From Streptomyces sp. H27-H5 (GTDB lineage Bacteria; Actinomycetota; Actinomycetes; Streptomycetales; Streptomycetaceae), in assembly GCF_026627505.1 (NCBI RefSeq), contig NZ_JAPNLK010000029.1, forward strand, positions 24,124-88,123: 64,000 nt of DNA, read 5' to 3'. Positions 1 to 10,937 of the stretch are shown here, piece by piece; position 1 is the first letter of the stretch, and the number at the start of each line of letters is the position of its first letter. The notes under the pieces were generated by a model, which saw only the letters and a list, made by a program, of their open reading frames with translations, had not been told where the DNA came from and made no database searches. The position numbers and the translations under genes are program-made.

Positions 1-327
1 TTCGACCTGCTCCAGCGGATAAAGCAGGGCCTGCCTTACAACTTCCGCTACATGGAGTCGGCGCATTTCAAGAAGGTCGCCATAGCGCTTCCTGACAGCG
101 ATATTACAGCGGATGGCGTGTTCGAACTCGTCGCCAAGGCTCTTCCCGACTCGTGGCAGATCAGCGCCCTGATGGGGTACACGATCATGTATGACGACCG
201 TCACACGGACTACGCGAGCGCCTGGCGCTACTACCGTGGCGATGAGGTACTTGAGGCACAGCCGGCAGCGAAGGCGGCTGACGACGCCGACGAGGATTCC
301 GAAGACGATGAGGATGACGAGCTGTAG
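1..327 (+). CDS. Hypothetical acidic-tailed protein, 5' truncated by window edge
   Basis: The frame is open from base 1 to a TAG stop at 325-327, so the N-terminus lies outside the window; 108 residues are visible. The visible part starts FDLLQRIKQG, and the last 20 or so residues are almost all Asp/Glu (DEDSEDDEDDEL end). I do not recognise the family. An in-frame ATG at 52 exists but the coding signal continues upstream of it. Codon use (ATA, CTT, ATT, ACA, TAT) is less GC3-biased than in the core genes to the right, which together with the neighbouring tRNA gene suggests acquired DNA. Function unknown. Confidence 0.6.
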   Translation, partial: FDLLQRIKQGLPYNFRYMESAHFKKVAIALPDSDITADGVFELVAKALPDSWQISALMGYTIMYDDRHTDYASAWRYYRGDEVLEAQPAAKAADDADEDSEDDEDDEL

Positions 328-798
328 TCACCGACTCGGAACGACCGTGGTGCCCCTGCCTCGGCTTGATGTCGGGATGGGGGCGCTTCGCGTTACGCGG
401 TGCTGAGTTGCCACGCGGCACGAGGATGATCTTGAAGGTGGCGGGTACCGCGACCATGGGCCAGGGTCATAGGTGGGCTCAGGGGCGATGGACGCGTTCC
501 TCGTGATCGTGGAGCGGGTCCGGAGTAGTGGCGATGCCGTCCAACTGGCTTCGATACTGCGCCCAGGTCGAGGCTGTGACCTCCGCTACGGCCGCTTGCT
601 GTCCTTCCTCGACAGACTGGCTACGAACTGGGGCTCCGCAGGCCGAGGACGGCGGCACCGCCTTCCTCGGCCGCGACTGACGAGGGGTGCCGGTGGCGAG
701 GGAAGCGCGCCCAACAAAGAGACAGGTATGAGCAGATCCCCTGCGTGACCAGGACCCTCCGGGCTCCGCGCCTGCCTATCCACCCCGCCAGGGGCATG
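328..798. other. Stretch without a convincing gene
   Basis: This is 471 bases between the acidic-tail protein and the terminator of tRNA-Ala. A GTG-initiated frame at 473-748 (+) could encode 91 residues, and its first half has reasonable codons, but the second half degenerates into Arg/Pro/Gly-rich text and there is no clear ribosome-binding site. It may be a gene remnant. No tRNA, repeat or recognisable element end was seen. Confidence 0.4.
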
Positions 799-846
799 AA
801 AAAAGACCTCCCCGATCTGCGTTTCCGCAGGTCAGGAAGGTCTTTT
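799..846 (-). terminator. Intrinsic terminator downstream of tRNA-Ala
   Basis: Read on the minus strand, an AAAAGACCT arm is followed by an inner GC hairpin and then AGGTCTTTTTTC. This gives a stem with a T-run and lies directly 3' of the tRNA gene. Confidence 0.75.
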
Positions 847-851
847 GAGGG

Positions 852-924
852 TGGAGCCTAGGAGATTCGAACTCCTGACATCTGCCTTGCAAAGGCAGCG
901 CTCTACCAACTGAGCTAAGGCCCC
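852..924 (-). tRNA. tRNA-Ala (anticodon TGC)
   Basis: The 73-nt cloverleaf on the minus strand has acceptor arm GGGGCCT pairing with AGGCTCC, including the G3:U70 wobble that is the tRNA-Ala identity element, then discriminator A. The D arm carries AGCTCAGTTGGTAGAGC, the anticodon loop reads CTTTGCAAG (TGC), and the T arm contains GTTCGAATC. CCA is not encoded. The gene is not beside an rRNA operon; tRNA-Ile and tRNA-Ala downstream of gyrA is a known actinobacterial arrangement. Confidence 0.97.
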
Positions 925-1084
925 GAAAAGTGGACACGGCCTCTCCCGGAGAAGGAGTGGTCGTTCCGCAGAACAGAGTACCGGGTGTACCCCCTCATCC
1001 CGCAAAATGATAGGGACTCCCGCCCCGCGACCACTCTCCGTAAGATGCTCGCGAGGTTCGCACCAGCGAAGGGGAGTAGTAAGA

Positions 1085-1633
1085 GTGGACGCTGTACAGC
1101 AAGAGGCCACGGCCAGAGCCAGAGAGCTTCAGCGCAGTTGGTACGGGGAGCCGTTGGGGGCGCTCTTCCGCCGACTCATAGATGACCTCGGCTTGAACCA
1201 GGCTCGCCTCGCTGCCGTCCTCGGGCTTTCGGCGCCGATGCTGTCCCAGCTGATGAGCGGCCAGCGCGCCAAGATCGGCAACCCGGCCGTGGTCCAGCGG
1301 GTCCAGGCCCTCCAGGACCTCGCCGGCCAGGTGGCCGACGGAAGCGTCAGCGCGGCGGAGGCCACCGACCGGATGGACGAGATCAAGAAGACCCAGGGGG
1401 GATCCGTCCTCAGCAACAGCGGCCAGACGACGTCCAGTTCGGGCGCGCCCACCGTCAAGCGGGTCGTCCGTGAGATCCAGTCGCTGCTGCGCTCGGTCTC
1501 GGCGGCCGGGGACATCATCGACGCGGCGGAGACCCTCGTCCCCAGCCATCCGGAACTGGCAGAGTTCCTCCGGGTGTACGGAGCGGGTCGCACCGCCGAC
1601 GCGGTGGCGCACTACGAGTCGCACCAGAACTGA
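1085..1633 (+). CDS. Helix-turn-helix DNA-binding protein
   Basis: A 182-residue protein starting at GTG 1085, chosen because AAGGGGAG sits about 9 nt upstream; the same frame is open further upstream but without a ribosome-binding site. Residues about 36-62 (LGLNQARLAAVLGLSAPMLS, then QLMSGQRAK) form a Xre/Cro-like helix-turn-helix. The rest is helical with a Ser/Thr/Gly-rich linker around residues 115-125. Its stop lies 83 nt before a Ser/Thr kinase gene on the same strand, so the two are probably co-transcribed and the protein may be a kinase substrate or regulator (inference). Target DNA is unknown. Confidence 0.85.
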   Translation: MDAVQQEATARARELQRSWYGEPLGALFRRLIDDLGLNQARLAAVLGLSAPMLSQLMSGQRAKIGNPAVVQRVQALQDLAGQVADGSVSAAEATDRMDEIKKTQGGSVLSNSGQTTSSSGAPTVKRVVREIQSLLRSVSAAGDIIDAAETLVPSHPELAEFLRVYGAGRTADAVAHYESHQN

Positions 1634-1716
1634 GTCACGACAGACGACAGACGACGACGCTCGACGGCCGACGGCAGGCCACGGACGACAGAGGACGACG
1701 GGGGACGGGCACAGCG

Positions 1717-3114
1717 ATGGGTGAGGTCTTCGCGGGCCGGTACGAACTGATCGACCCGATCGGTCGGGGTGGAGCGGGCGCCGTCTGGCGCGCCTGGGAC
1801 CACCGTCGTCGTCGGTACGTCGCCGCGAAGGTCCTCCTGCAGAGCGACGCCCACACCCTGCTGCGGTTCGTGCGCGAGCAGGCCCTGCGGATCGATCATC
1901 CGCACGTGCTCGCGCCGGCCAGCTGGGCGGCGGACGACGACAAGGTCCTGTTCACCATGGACCTGGTCGCCGGGGGCTCGCTCGCCCACGTGATCGGGGA
2001 CTACGGCGCCCTGCCGCCCCGGTTCGTGTGCACGCTCCTCGACCAGCTCCTGGCGGGCCTGGCGGCGGTGCACGCGGAGGGCGTCGTCCACCGTGACATC
2101 AAACCGGCCAACATACTGATGGCGGCCACCGGAACCGGGCGGCCGCACCTGCGGCTGTCCGACTTCGGCATCTCCATGCGCAAGGGTGAGCCGCGACTCA
2201 CCGAGACCGACTACGTCGTCGGTACGCCGGGTTACTTCGCCCCCGAGCAACTCCTCGGCGCGGAGCCCGACTTCCCCGCCGACTTCTTCGCCACCGGCCT
2301 GGTCGCCCTGTACCTGCTCCAGGGGCGCAAGCCCGACGCCCAGGCCCTGGTGGAGCACTTCTTGGCGCACGGCACCCCCGACGCCCCCGAAGGCGTCCCC
2401 GCGCCCCTGTGGGACGTCATCGCGAACCTCCTCCAACCGGACCCCCAGAGCCGGTTCAAGACCGCCACAGGGGCACGCAAGGCCCTTGCCGAGGCCGTGG
2501 AGCTGCTTCCACCCGCCGCTCCGGACGAGGACCCGGTGGAGGTGTTCGACCAACTCGGCCCGCTCCCGGCCGGTTTCGGCCCCCACGGCCCGCAGAACAC
2601 CGCCGCGGTGACCCCCGAGGGACCCACCGCCGCCGTGGTCCCGCCCGCGCGTCCGGGGCCCGCGGGGACCACTCCGACGGACCCGCGCGCGGGCGCCCTG
2701 CCCCCGCCCCCGTTCCGGCCGCCGGGCCCGACCCCGTCGTCGGCCACGGCCGCACCCGCCCACGCCCCGACGCCCGCTCCCACCCCGACGTCGGCCCCCG
2801 CCGGGTACGGCGCGCCCCTCGACGCGTTCGGGCCGCCCCCGACGGCGTACGGCCCCTCCGGGACCGGCAGTTTCCACCTGCCCCCGCCGGCCGCGCCCGA
2901 GCCGGTCACCACCCCGCTCGGCGCCGAGGCACCGGCGCATCCCGCAGCGACCTCACCAACCACACCGACCACACCCACCGACCGGGCCGCGCCCGTGTCG
3001 GCGACGTCCCGCGCCTTCCGGATCCCCCCGCCCCCGGCCAAGGTCACGGCCGCCGTCCTCGCCGCCGCGCTCCTCTGCTTCGCGGTGGGCGTCTGGGCGT
3101 TGACCCGCGTCTGA
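1717..3114 (+). CDS. Membrane-tethered Hanks-type Ser/Thr protein kinase
   Basis: 465 residues. The kinase domain (about 8-270) has all catalytic motifs: glycine loop GRGGAGA (16-22), Lys38 in AAK, HRDIKPAN (125-132), DFG (149-151) and APE (175-177). It is therefore predicted active, transferring phosphate from ATP to Ser/Thr. It is followed by about 170 residues rich in Pro/Ala/Thr, and a single transmembrane helix fills residues about 443-463 at the extreme C-terminus. Unlike PknB-type kinases it has no extracellular PASTA or other sensor domain; only a couple of residues follow the helix. It lies downstream of the helix-turn-helix gene and converges on a secreted-protein gene. Confidence 0.93.
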   Translation: MGEVFAGRYELIDPIGRGGAGAVWRAWDHRRRRYVAAKVLLQSDAHTLLRFVREQALRIDHPHVLAPASWAADDDKVLFTMDLVAGGSLAHVIGDYGALPPRFVCTLLDQLLAGLAAVHAEGVVHRDIKPANILMAATGTGRPHLRLSDFGISMRKGEPRLTETDYVVGTPGYFAPEQLLGAEPDFPADFFATGLVALYLLQGRKPDAQALVEHFLAHGTPDAPEGVPAPLWDVIANLLQPDPQSRFKTATGARKALAEAVELLPPAAPDEDPVEVFDQLGPLPAGFGPHGPQNTAAVTPEGPTAAVVPPARPGPAGTTPTDPRAGALPPPPFRPPGPTPSSATAAPAHAPTPAPTPTSAPAGYGAPLDAFGPPPTAYGPSGTGSFHLPPPAAPEPVTTPLGAEAPAHPAATSPTTPTTPTDRAAPVSATSRAFRIPPPPAKVTAAVLAAALLCFAVGVWALTRV

Positions 3115-3150
3115 GCCACCCGCGCCCGCCCGCGCCCCTCCGTCCCCCCG

Positions 3151-3180
3151 AACGCCCCCGAACGCCCCCGAACGCCCCTG
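3151..3180. repeat. Short tandem repeat, 10-bp unit AACGCCCCCG x3
   Basis: Three consecutive near-identical 10-mers (the last has one change) sit between the convergent kinase and secreted-protein genes. This is probably replication slippage; no function is evident. Confidence 0.7.
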
Positions 3181-3183
3181 AAG

Positions 3184-4497
3184 CTACGGGCGTCCCGCCC
3201 CGCCCCGCCGGGACAGCAGGATCCATCCGCCGAGCACGAGCAGCAGCGCCGTTCCCGCCCCGAAGCCTCCGGTGGCCACCGCCCGCATCACCGAACGGGT
3301 GTCCTCGGCCGCGGCGGCCTCCGGCCCGGTGAGCCCCTCCTTGGCGGCGGTGCGGTCGGCTGCGTCCACCCCGAACCCGGCCGCGCCCAGGCTCTCCCGG
3401 TACACGGGCGCCTTCCCGGGGGTGCCGAGGACGTCCATCCGCAGGGTCAGCGGCACCGGCACGACGTCCTCGGTGAACTCCCCGACCTTCCCGCCCAGCG
3501 TCACGGCGACGTAGTACCAGCCGGCCACCCGCGTCCCGCGCATCTCGGCGTCGTCGGAGAAACGGTTCTCGTACGCCACCGGAGCCGTTTTGGGCAGCGT
3601 GACCCCGGCCTGCTTGCCGTCGTAGGAGGCGTCCTTGGAGTCGACGAGCGCCCGGTAGGGGCTGTAGACCGAGACCGTGAGGCCGTCGGACGCCGAGCCG
3701 TACTCCTTCGTCATCCGGGCGGCCGCGATCTCCGCGCCGATCCCCAACTGTTGTCCCCAGTCCAGCGGGACGCGGTAGTACCGGGTCTGTCCGGGCCGCA
3801 GGTCGTCGCGCCACACCCCCGTTCCGAGGGCGCGCGCGTCGTTGAAGCCGGTGCCGCCGGTCCGGTCGAGCGAGGCGCCGCCGGGCAGGGTGGGCGAGGC
3901 CGAGGGCCAGACGCTGGGCGCGACCGTGGGGGAGCCGCCACCGAGGGCCGGCTCGCGCAGGACGAGGAGTTCGACCGGCCACCGCCCCCGGTCGGAGTCC
4001 TTGGCCGCGGTGCGCGTGACCTTCGCGTAGTAGGTGGCGGCGGGCTGGCACTCGCCGTCCTCCTTGACCCGCCGGACGGCCGCCGCGCTCACCGGGACGG
4101 GGTCGGCGCCGAAGCCGGCCCGCGCGTAGCCGGGGCAGCGGGTCCCCGCGCCGGAGATGATCTCGACCTCGATGCCGTCGCTGTAGCCGACCTTGGCGCC
4201 GGCGGGCGGCCGGACCACCGCGGAGACGTACACGTCGGACGTGGCGTCGAGCCGGAGTTGGTAGAAGCGTTCCTCCGGGCCGATGGTGTCCTCGTAGACC
4301 GTCCCGGTCTCCAGCGGCGCGGTGTCCGCGGTGGAGGGCCTGCCCTCCACCTGCTTCGCCCCGTCCGCCGCGCGGTACGTCGGCACCGGCTGCGGCGCCG
4401 GGCCCGCCGCCCACGCGGCCCCCGGAAGTGCCGCCACGAGCCCCAGCCCGGCGGCCCCCGCCAGCACGACGCTCCGTACCTGACGTCCCCGATCCAT
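3184..4497 (-). CDS. Secreted protein with C-terminal membrane anchor, function unknown
   Basis: 437 residues from the ATG at 4497 (GGGG about 9 nt upstream; GTG codons at 4500 and 4506 are alternatives). There is an N-terminal Sec signal: RGRQVR, then a hydrophobic stretch ending near AAWAAG. The body contains two similar beta-rich segments, one with DTIGPEERFYQLRLDA and one with DLRPGQTRYYRVPLDWG, which resemble pre-peptidase/galactose-binding-like sandwiches (inference). A transmembrane helix near the end is followed by Arg-rich RRGGAGRP, so the protein is probably exported and anchored. It converges on the kinase gene. No catalytic motif recognised. Confidence 0.8.
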   Translation of the reverse strand: MDRGRQVRSVVLAGAAGLGLVAALPGAAWAAGPAPQPVPTYRAADGAKQVEGRPSTADTAPLETGTVYEDTIGPEERFYQLRLDATSDVYVSAVVRPPAGAKVGYSDGIEVEIISGAGTRCPGYARAGFGADPVPVSAAAVRRVKEDGECQPAATYYAKVTRTAAKDSDRGRWPVELLVLREPALGGGSPTVAPSVWPSASPTLPGGASLDRTGGTGFNDARALGTGVWRDDLRPGQTRYYRVPLDWGQQLGIGAEIAAARMTKEYGSASDGLTVSVYSPYRALVDSKDASYDGKQAGVTLPKTAPVAYENRFSDDAEMRGTRVAGWYYVAVTLGGKVGEFTEDVVPVPLTLRMDVLGTPGKAPVYRESLGAAGFGVDAADRTAAKEGLTGPEAAAAEDTRSVMRAVATGGFGAGTALLLVLGGWILLSRRGGAGRP

Positions 4498-4567
4498 CAC
4501 ACGCACCCCGAGTTTGCTAGCGCAAGCCAAATCTTTGCATACCGCAAGTTTTCGTCACAGAACAGCA

Positions 4568-4600
4568 CAAAGCCCCGGCAGCAGCGGCAGCCGGGGCTTC
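4568..4600 (-). terminator. Terminator hairpin after the DLW-39 gene
   Basis: A 10-bp perfect stem, AAGCCCCGGC (4570-4579) with GCCGGGGCTT (4590-4599), and a 10-nt loop lie 20 nt past the stop codon of the small gene at 4620. Confidence 0.75.
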
Positions 4601-4619
4601 ATGGGATCAATCGTGGGTC

Positions 4620-4754
4620 TCACACGCCAGAACCAGAAGGCACGGAGTCGGTTGCCTCCGTCCACAGGTCCTGCTCGGCACGGTCCGCCTGGATCTGGCG
4701 GTACACGAGGAGCCCGCCGATGGCGGCCAGTGCGACCAGGAGCAGCTTCTTCAC
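4620..4754 (-). CDS. DLW-39 family small membrane peptide
   Basis: 44 residues from GTG at 4754, with GAGG about 7-10 nt upstream. It begins VKKLLLVALAAIGG, a single hydrophobic helix, and continues VYRQIQADRAEQDLWTEATD, containing the DLW motif that names this actinobacterial family. It is usually found near the tRNA-Ile/tRNA-Ala genes beside gyrA, as here. The molecular role is unknown. It is too short for many gene callers, but length, motif and location agree well with the family. Confidence 0.88.
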   Translation of the reverse strand: MKKLLLVALAAIGGLLVYRQIQADRAEQDLWTEATDSVPSGSGV

Positions 4755-4860
4755 CGCGCGACCTCGTCTTTCGTTGACGTTGGGGACTTCTGGCGCCCAA
4801 CAATACACACCGACCGATACCGATCGGTTATCTGGGAACGCCTCAACTGGCCCAACGACA

Positions 4861-4891
4861 AAGACCCCCAGGCCGGGGGCCTGGGGGTCTT
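4861..4891 (-). terminator. Terminator hairpin after tRNA-Ile
   Basis: A 13-bp stem AAGACCCCCAGGC (4861-4873) with its complement at 4879-4891 lies just 3' of tRNA-Ile on the minus strand. Confidence 0.8.
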
Positions 4892-4899
4892 CGACACTG

Positions 4900-4973
4900 T
4901 GGGGCTAACAGGATTTGAACCTGTGGCCTCATCCTTATCAGGGATGCGCTCTAACCAACTGAGCTATAGCCCC
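4900..4973 (-). tRNA. tRNA-Ile (anticodon GAT)
   Basis: The 74-nt cloverleaf on the minus strand has acceptor GGGGCTA paired with TAGCCCC, discriminator A, D arm AGCTCAGTTGGTTAGAGC, anticodon loop CTGATAAG (GAT), and T arm with GTTCAAATC. CCA is not encoded. It lies downstream of gyrA-DUF3566, as in mycobacteria and other Streptomyces. Confidence 0.97.
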
Positions 4974-5060
4974 ATCCGCGCTGCGCGCTGACTCCTGAAG
5001 GTTAGCGCACACACCCGGTAGGTCCAAAATCCGTTCCCGGGGGCCCCGCGGTGGTCGACC

Positions 5061-5086
5061 CGGGGGACGCCGGATGGGCGTCCCCG
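5061..5086 (-). terminator. Hairpin after the gyrA/DUF3566 unit
   Basis: GGGGACGCC (5063-5071) pairs with GGCGTCCCC (5077-5085), 40 nt beyond the DUF3566 stop. There is no T-run, so it is a probable rather than certain terminator. Confidence 0.5.
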
Positions 5087-5126
5087 CAGGTCAGTCAGCC
5101 GGTGGGCGGACCCTCGAACCGGTCGG

Positions 5127-5759
5127 TCACTCGTCCTCGGCCAGCGTCAGCTCGACGCCCCCGACGAAGCCCGCCGACAGGTTGTAGATGAACGAGCCGA
5201 GCGTCGCCAGCGCCGTCATGAGCACCACGTCGATGACCGCGATCACCGAGCTGAAGATCAGCACGCGGGGCAGCGAGAGGAACGACTGGAGGTCGAACCC
5301 GTTGCTCTCGTTCGAGCCGGTCGCCTCGCTGATCGTGCCGCCGACGGTCGAGAAGACGCCCATCGCGTCCATGACCATCCACAGCACCACCGACGCGACG
5401 ACCGTGCAGACGCCCAGCGCGATCGACAGGAGGAAACTGACCTTCATCACCGACCACGGGTCGGCCTTGGCCACCCGCAGTCGCGCCTTGCGCGTCCGGG
5501 GCGCCGTACGGGCCCCGGTGCGCGGCCGGCGCTGCGCGTCCCCGCCCTGGCTCCCGCGCGCCGCCCCCGGGCCCGAGGGCGCCGAGTAGGCCTGCGGGGG
5601 CTGGTAGGGCTGACCGTCCCGGTTCTGACCGGCGTCCGTCGGCGACTTCGGCTGCGGTCCTCGGGTATCCGTCACGGTTCCCCCCTGGGAGTCCGCGGCG
5701 GGGCCACGGGCACCGTTCGCTCCAGTCTTGGCCGGTCCGGCGCCCGCGGCTCCACTCAC
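5127..5759 (-). CDS. DUF3566 transmembrane protein
   Basis: 210 residues from GTG at 5759, three nt after the gyrA stop; the GAGGAG that encodes the final Glu codons of GyrA serves as its ribosome-binding site, so it is translationally coupled to gyrA. The N-terminal 90 or so residues are a Pro/Gly/Ala-rich cytoplasmic tail ending in a basic patch (RTRKARLRVAK). Two transmembrane helices follow (around VMKVSFLLSIALG and SSVIAVIDVVLMTALATLG), separated by an Asn/Ser-rich loop, and the C-terminus is acidic (LAEDE). DUF3566 genes follow gyrA in many actinobacteria. Role unproven. Confidence 0.92.
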   Translation of the reverse strand: MSGAAGAGPAKTGANGARGPAADSQGGTVTDTRGPQPKSPTDAGQNRDGQPYQPPQAYSAPSGPGAARGSQGGDAQRRPRTGARTAPRTRKARLRVAKADPWSVMKVSFLLSIALGVCTVVASVVLWMVMDAMGVFSTVGGTISEATGSNESNGFDLQSFLSLPRVLIFSSVIAVIDVVLMTALATLGSFIYNLSAGFVGGVELTLAEDE

Positions 5760-5762
5760 GAC

Positions 5763-8375
<2,613 letters not shown>

Positions 8376-8415
8376 TGCTGGTCAGAAGTCCTTTCAGGCG
8401 GTCAGCTGAGCCGAC

Positions 8416-10455
8416 TCAGATGTCGAGGAACCGAACGTCCTTGGCGTTGCGCTGGATGAAGGAGCGTCGGGCCTCGACGTCCTCACCCATCAGCACCGAG
8501 AACAGGTCGTCGGCCTGCGCGGCGTCGTCCAGGGTGACCTGGCCGAGCACGCGGTGGTCCACGTCCATGGTGGTGATGCGCAGTTCCTCGGCGTTCATCT
8601 CGCCCAGACCCTTGAAGCGCTGGATCGAGTCTTCCCTGATCCGCTTGCCCTGCCCCTTGCCGAGCTCGACGAGGGCGTCGCGCTCGCGGTCGGAGTAGGC
8701 GTACTCGAAGTCGTCGCGACCCCACTTGATCTTGTACAGCGGGGGGCGCGAGAGGTAGACGTGCCCGGCCTCGACCAGCGGCCGCATGAAGCGGAACAGG
8801 AAGGTCAGCAGCAGGGTGTTGATGTGCTGGCCGTCGACGTCGGCGTCCGCCATCAGGATGATCTTGTGATAGCGGAGCTTCTCGATGTCGAAGTCCTCGT
8901 GCACACCGGTACCGAAGGCGCTGATCAGCGCCTGGACCTCGGTGTTCTGGAGGATCTTGTCGATACGGGCCTTCTCGACGTTCAGGATCTTGCCGCGGAT
9001 CGGCAGGATGGCCTGGTACATCGGGTTGCGGCCGGACTTCGCGGAGCCACCGGCCGAGTCGCCCTCGACGATGAAGATCTCGCACTTGGTCGGGTCGTTC
9101 GACTGGCAGTCGGACAGCTTGCCGGGCAGCGAGGCCGACTCCAGCAGGCCCTTGCGACGGGTGAGGTCGCGGGCCTTGCGGGCGGCGACGCGGGCCGTGG
9201 CGGCCTGGATCGACTTGCGGATGATGTCCGCGGCCTCGACCGGGTTGCGGTCGAACCAGTCGTTGAGGTGCTCGTGGACGACCTTCTGCACGAAGGTCTT
9301 GGCCTCCGTGTTGCCCAGCTTGGTCTTCGTCTGGCCCTCGAACTGGGGCTCGCCCAGCTTGACCGAGATGATCGCCGTCAGACCCTCGCGGACGTCCTCG
9401 CCGGCGAGGTTGTCGTCCTTCTCGCGGAGCAGCTTCTTCTCGCGCGCGTAACGGTTCACCAGACCCGTCAGGGCCGCACGGAAGCCTTCCTCGTGCGTTC
9501 CGCCCTCGTGGGTGTGGATCGTGTTGGCGAAGGAGTAGACACCCTCGGTGTACTGCGAGTTCCACTGCATCGCGATCTCGACCGAGAGGAGGCGCTCCTT
9601 GTCCTCGGCCTCGACGTCGATGACGGTCGGGTGGATCATCTCGCCCTTGCGCGAGTTGAGGTACTTCACGAAGTCGACGATGCCGCCCTCGTAGTAGTAC
9701 TTCACCGTGCGCGCGGGGGGCTCGACCACGTCCGCGTCGGGGTCGTCCGCACCGACGGTCGCCTTCGCCGACTCGCGCTCGTCCGTCAGCGTCAGGGTCA
9801 GGCCCTTGTTGAGGAAGGCCATCTCCTGGAAGCGGCGCGAGAGCGTCTCGAATGAGTACTCGGTCGTCTCGAAGATGTCGCCGTCGGCCCAGAACGTCAC
9901 CGACGTGCCGTGCTCGTCGGTCTCCTCGTTCCTCGCGAGGGCCGCCGTCGGAACACCGAGCTTGTAGTCCTGGGTCCAGCGGTAACCGTCCGTCTTGACC
10001 TCGACCGCGACCTTGGTCGACAGGGCGTTCACGACGGACACGCCCACGCCGTGCAGACCGCCGGAGACGGCGTAGCCGCCGCCGCCGAACTTGCCGCCCG
10101 CGTGCAGGACCGTCAGCACGACCTCGAGGGCCGGCTTCCCCTCGGACGGCACGATGCCGACCGGGATGCCGCGGCCGTTGTCGATGACCCGCACACCGCC
10201 GTCGGCGAGGATCGTCACGTCGATGGTGTCCGCGTGCCCGGCCAGGGCCTCGTCGACCGAGTTGTCCACAACCTCGTAGACAAGGTGGTGCAGCCCGCGC
10301 TCACCGGTCGAGCCGATGTACATGCCCGGACGCTTGCGGACCGCGTCCAAGCCCTCCAGAACCTGGATCGCGCTGGCGTCGTACGAGGCGGTTACCTCGC
10401 CGTTCTCGCCGACTGTGGACTCGTTCTTCTCGTTGGGGTTGCCGGAATCGGCCAC
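8416..10455 (-). CDS. gyrB: DNA gyrase subunit B
   Basis: 679 residues from GTG at 10455, chosen for AAAGGG about 7 nt upstream and because the protein then starts like other Streptomyces GyrB; the frame is open for another 78 codons but that part reads as leader. It carries the GHKL ATPase domain (VVDNSVDEALAG; DNGRGIPV), a transducer, and a Toprim domain with EGDSAGGSAKSGR and DADVDG metal ligands; the end is RFLDI. It supplies ATP hydrolysis for supercoiling. Upstream is a 482-bp region with a probable promoter and a leader hairpin. Confidence 0.99.
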   Translation of the reverse strand: MADSGNPNEKNESTVGENGEVTASYDASAIQVLEGLDAVRKRPGMYIGSTGERGLHHLVYEVVDNSVDEALAGHADTIDVTILADGGVRVIDNGRGIPVGIVPSEGKPALEVVLTVLHAGGKFGGGGYAVSGGLHGVGVSVVNALSTKVAVEVKTDGYRWTQDYKLGVPTAALARNEETDEHGTSVTFWADGDIFETTEYSFETLSRRFQEMAFLNKGLTLTLTDERESAKATVGADDPDADVVEPPARTVKYYYEGGIVDFVKYLNSRKGEMIHPTVIDVEAEDKERLLSVEIAMQWNSQYTEGVYSFANTIHTHEGGTHEEGFRAALTGLVNRYAREKKLLREKDDNLAGEDVREGLTAIISVKLGEPQFEGQTKTKLGNTEAKTFVQKVVHEHLNDWFDRNPVEAADIIRKSIQAATARVAARKARDLTRRKGLLESASLPGKLSDCQSNDPTKCEIFIVEGDSAGGSAKSGRNPMYQAILPIRGKILNVEKARIDKILQNTEVQALISAFGTGVHEDFDIEKLRYHKIILMADADVDGQHINTLLLTFLFRFMRPLVEAGHVYLSRPPLYKIKWGRDDFEYAYSDRERDALVELGKGQGKRIREDSIQRFKGLGEMNAEELRITTMDVDHRVLGQVTLDDAAQADDLFSVLMGEDVEARRSFIQRNAKDVRFLDI

Positions 10456-10937
10456 GAAGCGCCCTTTCTGGCACAGCACAGGCCGTACTCCGGGCCAGCA
10501 GGCATGCAAGCAGGAGCGGCTGCGTCGATCTGCGTTGTCAGCGTGTATCAGCTGAATCCCGCGAACGCGCGGGATTCGGTTCAGTCTACCGGTACCACGG
10601 ACCTGAATGGGGGTTTGCGGGTACCTGAGTCCGCATGTGCCGCCCTGAACCCTCTCTCTCCGACTCCCCATATCCGGGGAGGGGCTCAAAGAGGCTCACA
10701 CGGGCATTGAGCGCTTCGGCCTGTCAACCTCTCGCTACGGTGAGGGACACCACCCGCGGAAGCGCCCGCGGGGCCGTTCGGGCACCCGCCCCGACCCGGC
10801 CGAAACCCGCCCGTCGCCGGACCGTCTCCGCGCCGTGATCACCCGAGCGGTCGGGCGCCGCGCGGGCGCGCGAGGGGACCGCCCGCGGCCGACCCGGCAG
10901 CCCGCGGCATCACCGGTCGCCCGCGGGTGACCGTCGC
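10456..10937 (-). promoter_or_regulatory. gyrB upstream region with promoter and leader hairpin
   Basis: This 482-bp gap holds no gene. On the minus strand a -10-like TAGACT (10583-10588) precedes a perfect 10-bp stem, GAATCCCGCG (10554-10563) with CGCGGGATTC (10568-10577) and loop AACG, about 100 nt before the gyrB start. A second inverted repeat at 10924-10944 (CGGGTGA/TCACCCG) overlaps the dciA stop and may terminate the recF-dciA transcript. gyr promoters are commonly supercoiling-sensitive; that this one is remains inference. Confidence 0.45.

Noticed and set aside
473..748. Possible 91-codon GTG-initiated gene
   Set aside because: No ribosome-binding site, deteriorating codon use, no recognisable motif; kept only as a note on the region.
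852..4973. tRNA-Ile and tRNA-Ala as a sign of an rRNA operon
   Set aside because: Unlike proteobacterial rRNA spacers there is no 16S or 23S sequence nearby; the pair downstream of gyrA is normal for actinobacteria.
10262..10270. Perfect DnaA box TTGTCCACA inside gyrB
   Set aside because: It is fixed by the codons for the conserved ATPase motif VVDNS, so it is probably coincidental; no other boxes surround it.
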